A DNA stretch of 25,417 nucleotides from Veillonella sp. GTDB lineage: Bacteria; Bacillota; Negativicutes; Veillonellales; Veillonellaceae. Below are positions 20,790 to 25,417 of this stretch, piece after piece (the stretch's first letter is position 1; each line of letters starts with the position of its first letter). The stretch covers positions 1 through 25,417 of the forward strand of contig NZ_SVCB01000072.1 in the NCBI RefSeq assembly GCF_015058545.1, read 5' to 3'. The position numbers and the translations under genes were made by a program. The notes under the pieces were generated by a model that was not told the origin of the DNA, made no database searches, and saw only the letters and a list, made by a program, of their open reading frames with translations.

Positions 20790-22241
20790 ATGTTGATAAA
20801 AAAGCGGCTGGTAATCTCGAATATTTTGATGATTGCCATTCCATCGATAGTGGCGTTACTTATTGTATTTGTCAGCTTGGCAGCCATTTGGATTCCAAGC
20901 GTACAGCGGAATAACATCGGCGTTCGTGATTTGGAAGATTTTGAGCGGACCGGAACCTTTATGTTGACACAGGTAGAAGGGAAACTTCAGGAAACGGCAG
21001 CGGCCGGTCGCGATCCGAAGATTTCGGATGTATCGGCGGCATTGCGTCAAGTAACCGGCTATACGGTGCGTGTGGCAAGCCCATCCGGTGAATTATGGAC
21101 TTGGGGCGATGCACCGGATGCGGAAGCCCTTAAACTGGAAGACGCAGCGGATCAACTAAATGGTGACGGTATCATTTCGAACGGTAGTCACGCCATAGCC
21201 ACACGAAATGTTGTGACTAAGGCGGGCGATTATCGCGTCTATATTTACGGTTCGGAAATCAAGACGCGTACTTGGCCGGCCAAAAACACGGTTAAATGGT
21301 CCCTCATATTTATCTTCATTATGTTTATCATAGGTATTATCGTAGCGAATAAATTCTTAACACGTTTTGTGTTCCAGCATATTCGCAGTGCTTTAGATTT
21401 ATTGGCATCGGGGGTTCGTCAAATTCGCGACGGTAATTTAAAAATTAAACTCACTTATGATGGGAAAGACGAATTTGCACCGATTTGCGAAGATTTTAAC
21501 GATATGGCCCGTCGTTTGGAAGAATCCGTTACGTTGATTCAAAAGCAGGAACAAAATCGTAAAGAGTTATTGGCCGGTATTTCTCATGATTTACGGTCCC
21601 CGTTAACGTCGATTAAGGCGTATGCGGAAGGCTTGGAGGACGGTATTGCAACAACGCCGGAACTACAGGCAAAATATGTGCGCATGATTCAGACGAAGGC
21701 GGATGAAATGGAGCACATGATCAGTAATCTCTTTACGTTTTCAAAAATGGATTTGGAAGAATATCCTAGCTATCCTGAAAAAATGGACCTGGGTACGCAT
21801 TTGGAAATGTTCATCCGCGATGAAGGGGAAGCGTATAAGAATAAGGGCTTAATTCTTCATCGTGAAGCGATTGAGCAGGGCTCTTTGATTTGGGCCGACC
21901 CGTTTCAAATCCGTAATATTGTAGCCAATATTGCCGATAACAGTGTAAAATATAAAGTGAATGAAACCGGTAATTTGTATATGTCCTGTCGGAATCAGGA
22001 AGATATGGTTGCGCTTATTTTAGCGGATGACGGACCCGGAGCTAATGAAAGCAGTTTGGAACGGCTTTTTGACGTATTCTATCGCAGTGATGCGGCGCGT
22101 AGCAATCCTCATAAGGGAAGTGGTCTCGGTCTTGCGATTGTCAAAAAGATGGTGCAGCAAATGGGTGGTATCATTGAAGCTGAAAATGCTGATAACGGCG
22201 GTTTGCGTATAATCATGAAGTTCCCGAAATACGGAGGTTGA
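20790..22241 (+). CDS. Sensor histidine kinase
   Basis: This 483-residue transmembrane sensor has one helix at about residues 10-35 and a second at about 170-192. These enclose an outside domain of roughly 130 residues (LEDFERTGTFML, VTGYTVRVASPSGELWTWGD) that resembles a small PAS-like sensor. A HAMP linker follows (RFVFQHIRSALDLLASGVRQI), then HisKA with phospho-acceptor His266 in ISHDLRSPLTSIKAYAEGL. The ATPase domain has the N box (NIADNSVKYK), G1 (DDGPG) and G2 (GSGLGLAIVKKM). GGGAGG is upstream of ATG 20790. It pairs with the regulator 4 bp downstream. The signal is unknown. Confidence 0.95.
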   Translation: MLIKKRLVISNILMIAIPSIVALLIVFVSLAAIWIPSVQRNNIGVRDLEDFERTGTFMLTQVEGKLQETAAAGRDPKISDVSAALRQVTGYTVRVASPSGELWTWGDAPDAEALKLEDAADQLNGDGIISNGSHAIATRNVVTKAGDYRVYIYGSEIKTRTWPAKNTVKWSLIFIFIMFIIGIIVANKFLTRFVFQHIRSALDLLASGVRQIRDGNLKIKLTYDGKDEFAPICEDFNDMARRLEESVTLIQKQEQNRKELLAGISHDLRSPLTSIKAYAEGLEDGIATTPELQAKYVRMIQTKADEMEHMISNLFTFSKMDLEEYPSYPEKMDLGTHLEMFIRDEGEAYKNKGLILHREAIEQGSLIWADPFQIRNIVANIADNSVKYKVNETGNLYMSCRNQEDMVALILADDGPGANESSLERLFDVFYRSDAARSNPHKGSGLGLAIVKKMVQQMGGIIEAENADNGGLRIIMKFPKYGG

Positions 22242-22245
22242 TGTA

Positions 22246-22944
22246 GTGGCGAAACGAATTTTAATTATTGAAGATGATCAGGCAATTGCTGAAATTGAGC
22301 GAGACTATTTAGAACTGAGCCAATTTGAAGTAACCATCGCCAATGACGGCGGCAAAGGGTTGGAACTCGCCTTAAATGAACCCTTTGATTTAATACTGCT
22401 TGATGTCATGTTGCCGACCGTTGACGGTTTCAGTATTTTAAAGAAATTAAGAGAAACGCTGGATATTCCCATTCTTATGGTAACGGCTAAGCAGGAAGAT
22501 ATAGATAAGATTCACGGGCTAGGCTTAGGTGCCGATGATTACATTGAAAAACCATTCTCTCCAAGTATTTTGGTAGCACGCGTGAAAGCTAATATCGCTC
22601 AATATGAACGGTTACGTAAAGGGCAAAGCACCAATAAGGGGGAAGCGGACATTCAGGTGGGCCATTTACTCATTCAGCCCGGTTCACATCGCGTTTTTGT
22701 GCATAATAAAGAAGTAAATTTGAAAAATAAAGAATATGAATTGCTTTTGTTCTTAGTTCGTAACGGTGACTTGGTATTTGACAAAGAAACCTTGTACGAG
22801 CGTATTTGGGGCCTTGAAGCCATTGGTGATGTGGCAACTGTAGCTGTTCATATCAATCGCTTGCGTGAAAAAATCGAAGACGATTCGAGCAATCCGCGCT
22901 ATATTGAAACCGTGTGGGGTGCCGGGTATCGGTTTAAAATGTAG
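22246..22944 (+). CDS. OmpR/PhoB-family response regulator
   Basis: This 232-residue regulator pairs with the kinase just upstream. The receiver domain shows the acidic pocket IIEDD, phospho-acceptor Asp53 in LLDVMLP, Thr80 in MVTAK and the Lys of YIEKPF. The DNA-binding winged helix has KNKEYELLLFLVRNGDLVF, the recognition helix VATVAVHINRLREKIE, and the C-terminal RYIETVWGAGYRFKM. It starts with GTG at 22246, with GGAGG 8 nt upstream. Such regulators bind as tandem dimers to direct repeats, and a pair of 16-bp direct repeats 22 bp apart lies downstream before the PAP2 gene. A 12-bp copy of its 3' end (TTTAAAATGTAG) is repeated right after the stop. Confidence 0.95.
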   Translation: MAKRILIIEDDQAIAEIERDYLELSQFEVTIANDGGKGLELALNEPFDLILLDVMLPTVDGFSILKKLRETLDIPILMVTAKQEDIDKIHGLGLGADDYIEKPFSPSILVARVKANIAQYERLRKGQSTNKGEADIQVGHLLIQPGSHRVFVHNKEVNLKNKEYELLLFLVRNGDLVFDKETLYERIWGLEAIGDVATVAVHINRLREKIEDDSSNPRYIETVWGAGYRFKM

Positions 22945-23036
22945 TAATTTAAAATGTAGCATTCGATAAAGTATTGCCGGAGACAATAGCATGTCAAAGA
23001 GCAATACAAAATAAATAGAATATAAGGTAAGCATTA

Positions 23037-23078
23037 TAGCTGTCAGATGGGAAAATCCCATCCGGCAGCTATTTTTTT
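23037..23078 (+). terminator. Terminator of the antiporter-kinase-regulator operon
   Basis: TAGCTGTC (23037-23044) pairs with GGCAGCTA (23064-23071), and inside it GATGGG (23046-23051) pairs with CCCATC (23057-23062). Seven T's follow. It is a strong intrinsic terminator. Confidence 0.95.
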
Positions 23079-23113
23079 GTCGAAAAAACTTGATTTATCA
23101 ATTGATAATAAAA

Positions 23114-23168
23114 GTTTAAATTTTGTTTATATTTGGTGTAAATCTTGTTTAAAACCCTTTTGTATACT
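23114..23168 (+). promoter_or_regulatory. Direct repeats and -10 element before the PAP2 gene
   Basis: GTTTAAATTTTGTTTA (23114-23129) and GTGTAAATCTTGTTTA (23136-23151) differ at two bases and are exactly 22 bp apart, two helical turns. TATACT (23163-23168) follows as a -10 with no recognisable -35 at the right spacing, as in activator-dependent promoters. It lies between the regulator operon's terminator and the PAP2 ribosome site. Confidence 0.55.
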
Positions 23169-23206
23169 AAGGATGAAAGTTAATACCAAAGGAGGCTATT
23201 ACATTG

Positions 23207-23839
23207 ATGGAACAATTTTTTAGTCTCATACAACAATATGATTTTTCGATTTTGAATTATATATGGTTATATGGGCATGCACCTTGGCTGGATACTCTCA
23301 TGGAAGAAGCCACGGATTTAGGTAATGGCGGGGCAATCTGGATTGCTCTTAGCATAGTCTTCGTGTTACAAAAAAAATACCGAAAAGTAGGCTACATGAT
23401 GATGACGGCCATGCTCATTGGTTTTGTTCTCTTGAACTTGGGCGTTAAGCCGATGGTGGCACGGCTTAGACCGTTTGAACTGCAACCGGCGGTGCAACTG
23501 TTAATTCATGAACCATGGGATTATTCATTCCCGTCAGGTCATGCTTGGTCAGCTTTAGCCGCAGTCACAATTTTATTTATGAATAAGATTCCGGGCCGTT
23601 ATGTGGCCTTAGGCGTAGCCTTACTTATCAGTTTTTCAAGAATATATTTATATGTGCACTATCCGTCAGATGTACTGATGGGAGGCATATTTGGTGTTAT
23701 TATCGGTATGGCCAGTGTATACGGTTGGCGCTTTCTTGACAAAAAATACGCACAGCGCCGTCCCATAATAGCTAAAAATTCAGTTTCAGATTATGAATTA
23801 TCTTATAAGCAGATTGAGGAGAGTGCCCATCATGAGTGA
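23207..23839 (+). CDS. PAP2-family membrane lipid phosphatase
   Basis: This is a 210-residue membrane phosphatase of the type-2 phosphatidic acid phosphatase family, which removes phosphate from polyprenyl or glycerolipid phosphates at the outer face of the inner membrane. All three catalytic motifs are intact: KPMVARLRP, FPSGH, and SRIYLYVHYPSD. About five or six hydrophobic helices surround them, with a basic C-terminal tail. GGAGG (23191-23195) serves either ATG 23207 (11 nt) or an adjacent TTG at 23204 (8 nt). The last 8 bp overlap the ArnT-like gene. Recycling undecaprenyl pyrophosphate/phosphate for the partner transferase is a reasonable inference. Confidence 0.92.
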   Translation: MEQFFSLIQQYDFSILNYIWLYGHAPWLDTLMEEATDLGNGGAIWIALSIVFVLQKKYRKVGYMMMTAMLIGFVLLNLGVKPMVARLRPFELQPAVQLLIHEPWDYSFPSGHAWSALAAVTILFMNKIPGRYVALGVALLISFSRIYLYVHYPSDVLMGGIFGVIIGMASVYGWRFLDKKYAQRRPIIAKNSVSDYELSYKQIEESAHHE

Positions 23840-25417
23840 GTCAAAAAAATATCTCGGCTGGATTCTGTTGTTAGGTGTGTATCTGTTTTTCCTGGGCAAT
23901 TGGGGCATTGCCATCACGGATCCGGTTGAGTCAAACTATGCCTTAACGGCGAAGGAAATGCTGCAGGCCGGCAATTATTTATCGCCTCAAATTTATGGTA
24001 ATTATTGGTATGACAAACCGATTTTCTTTTATTGGGAAGTGATTGCCGCTTTTAAACTGTTTGGCGTCAATGAATGGGCGGCGCGCTTTTTCCCGGCTGT
24101 CTTCGGCATTAGCGGGCTACTCATGACCTATTGGTTCACACAAAAACTCTTTAACCGTCTGACAGCGCTTGTAGCTACGGTTATTTTGGGTACATCGTTA
24201 GAATATTGGCTCATTTCCAAGACTGTAATTACCGATATGACCTTATTTGTATTCTTTAATGCGGCCCTTATTTTCTTCTATTTGGGTTATTATTTTAAAA
24301 AGCGTAATTACTATTACGGAGCCTATTTCTTTGCCGGTTTAGCTGTTTTGACAAAAGGGCCTATCGGCTTATTGTTACCGGGCTTAATCGTTGTGTTATT
24401 CTTAGTTTCGCAGCGTGATTATAAAGAGCTGCTTCATATGAAATGGCTCGGTGGGATTGCCATCTTCGTTCTAACCGCCGGCCCTTGGTATTACTACATG
24501 TACAGCGTGCACGGCATGGACTTCATTGACACCTTCTTGGGTGTTCATAATGTATTGCGTGCTACCGTTTCGGAACATCCGCGGGATAATGTGTGGTACT
24601 ACTATTTGGGTATGTTTATTATCGGGTTCTTCCCGTGGGTATTTACCTTGCCGTACCTCTTTAAACGTCGTTTTCAGGCACAGCGTCAAATGTTAAAAAC
24701 TGCAGGTGCAATAGACGCCGTTGTTACTGAAAAAAGTCATAAACATTTTGGCACAGTCGTTATGGCCGATGGCACTACTGTCAGAGTACCGGTGCATATG
24801 ACTGTTATGGATACGGCTGATTCGTCCGGTATGGCTATGAATGCACAGGGGACCGATTCTAAAACTGCGGGAATGCCATCTTGGCGAGTAACCCTGCGTG
24901 CTATGATGCAGTTTGACCAAACGACTATCTTTTTACTGATTTGGGCGTTTACCATTGCCGTGTTCTACCAACTGATGGCCACTAAATACACGACATATAC
25001 ATTCCCGTATTTGTTACCGATTGCGATTTTGGCGGCTCGTGTCATGGTAAATCATTTGAAATTGGTAAAATACACCGTGATTGCCAATATCGTATTGTAT
25101 TCCGTGCTCACTTTTGCCGTAGCAATGCCGTATTGCAACGCTTACTCTTCTAAAGCTGTAGGCAACGTGGTGGCACAAACGGTTAAACCGGGGGATATGG
25201 TTGTAAGCTATGGCCGTTATCAGACGTCGGCCGGGTTCTACAGCAATCAATTGATTTATCGTGTTGAAAAAGCCGCGGATATTCCGGGTCTTGAACCGTC
25301 GGCTATGAATTGGAATACGAAAAACGTAATGCCGTTCATTGCGGAAGAAACCGTGGCAACACGTGATGACATTGTTGCCATCGTAGATAATCGCCGTTTA
25401 AAAGAATTTAAAGCTGA
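23832..25417 (+). CDS. ArnT/PMT-like GT-C glycosyltransferase, 3' end cut off
   Basis: This open frame runs past the window edge (528 codons seen, no stop). It is a polytopic GT-C transferase like ArnT and protein O-mannosyltransferases, which move a sugar from a polyprenyl-phosphate carrier to lipid A or protein at the outer face of the membrane. The N-terminal loop has the family pattern ITDPVESNYALTAKEM, then GNYWYDKPIFFYW with the acidic catalytic site. Many membrane helices follow. A polar segment of about 75 residues (about 282-358, rich in Met, Thr and Ala) interrupts the helices and is unusual. ATG 23832 has GAGGAG 10 nt upstream and overlaps the PAP2 stop, so the two genes are likely coupled. 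Confidence 0.9.
   Translation, partial: MSESKKYLGWILLLGVYLFFLGNWGIAITDPVESNYALTAKEMLQAGNYLSPQIYGNYWYDKPIFFYWEVIAAFKLFGVNEWAARFFPAVFGISGLLMTYWFTQKLFNRLTALVATVILGTSLEYWLISKTVITDMTLFVFFNAALIFFYLGYYFKKRNYYYGAYFFAGLAVLTKGPIGLLLPGLIVVLFLVSQRDYKELLHMKWLGGIAIFVLTAGPWYYYMYSVHGMDFIDTFLGVHNVLRATVSEHPRDNVWYYYLGMFIIGFFPWVFTLPYLFKRRFQAQRQMLKTAGAIDAVVTEKSHKHFGTVVMADGTTVRVPVHMTVMDTADSSGMAMNAQGTDSKTAGMPSWRVTLRAMMQFDQTTIFLLIWAFTIAVFYQLMATKYTTYTFPYLLPIAILAARVMVNHLKLVKYTVIANIVLYSVLTFAVAMPYCNAYSSKAVGNVVAQTVKPGDMVVSYGRYQTSAGFYSNQLIYRVEKAADIPGLEPSAMNWNTKNVMPFIAEETVATRDDIVAIVDNRRLKEFKA

Noticed and set aside
22933..22959. Short duplication TTTAAAATGTAG across the response-regulator stop codon
   Set aside because: It is only 12 bp and AT-rich, does not change the protein, and is probably a chance slippage event.

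Overview
This window looks like chromosomal DNA from a moderately low-GC member of the Firmicutes. Shine-Dalgarno sites are strong (AGGAGG type), several promoters match the sigma-A consensus, and hairpin-plus-T-run terminators are common. An ArnT-like GT-C transferase, a PAP2 lipid phosphatase and a PssA/Psd pair together suggest a diderm lineage such as the Negativicutes (Veillonella/Dialister-like). That placement is inference from gene content; there is no rRNA to confirm it. Almost everything reads on the + strand. The exceptions are rpmB, one tRNA-Leu and a MATE exporter.

Layout. Positions 1-700 hold no credible gene: two large nested hairpins with a conserved core, then G-rich degenerate tandem repeats. 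Next come rpmB (-) and recG (+), diverging from a 466-bp spacer rich in repeats. A 4-oxalocrotonate tautomerase follows, then a tight run guaB / WecG-TagA glycosyltransferase / psd / pssA / GT2 glycosyltransferase, ended by a terminator at 8825. surE stands alone. Positions 9821-12330 form an accessory-looking stretch: a tandem structured repeat, a flavin-reductase-like gene behind a perfect promoter with 24-bp repeats, a candidate orphan small RNA, an AT-rich HepT-like gene lacking its catalytic Arg, tRNA-Leu(CAG), and a frameshifted small gene.

Then come a MATE exporter (-), a TerC-family protein, a secreted alpha/beta hydrolase, an aldo/keto reductase, a decayed VOC (glyoxalase-fold) remnant, a DoxX membrane protein behind a perfect promoter and a long structured leader, and thiamine pyrophosphokinase. 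The last part is a cation/proton antiporter-histidine kinase-response regulator operon, followed by a PAP2 phosphatase overlapping an ArnT-like glycosyltransferase that runs off the end. Two 16-bp direct repeats 22 bp apart lie just upstream of the PAP2 start, which suggests that the adjacent OmpR-type regulator controls this envelope pair.

How the genes work together. PssA and Psd make phosphatidylserine and then phosphatidylethanolamine. They share a transcription unit with two glycosyltransferases, so phospholipid and surface-glycan synthesis may be coupled. The two-component system with PAP2/ArnT looks like an envelope-modification module. No mobile element, CRISPR array or obvious new multi-gene defence system is visible. 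The most unusual material is in the intergenic RNA-like elements: a 44-bp tandem hairpin whose two copies differ only by a compensatory base pair (9905-9997), a promoter-hairpin-terminator unit (10933-11066), and recurrent long-stem terminators with structured loops.
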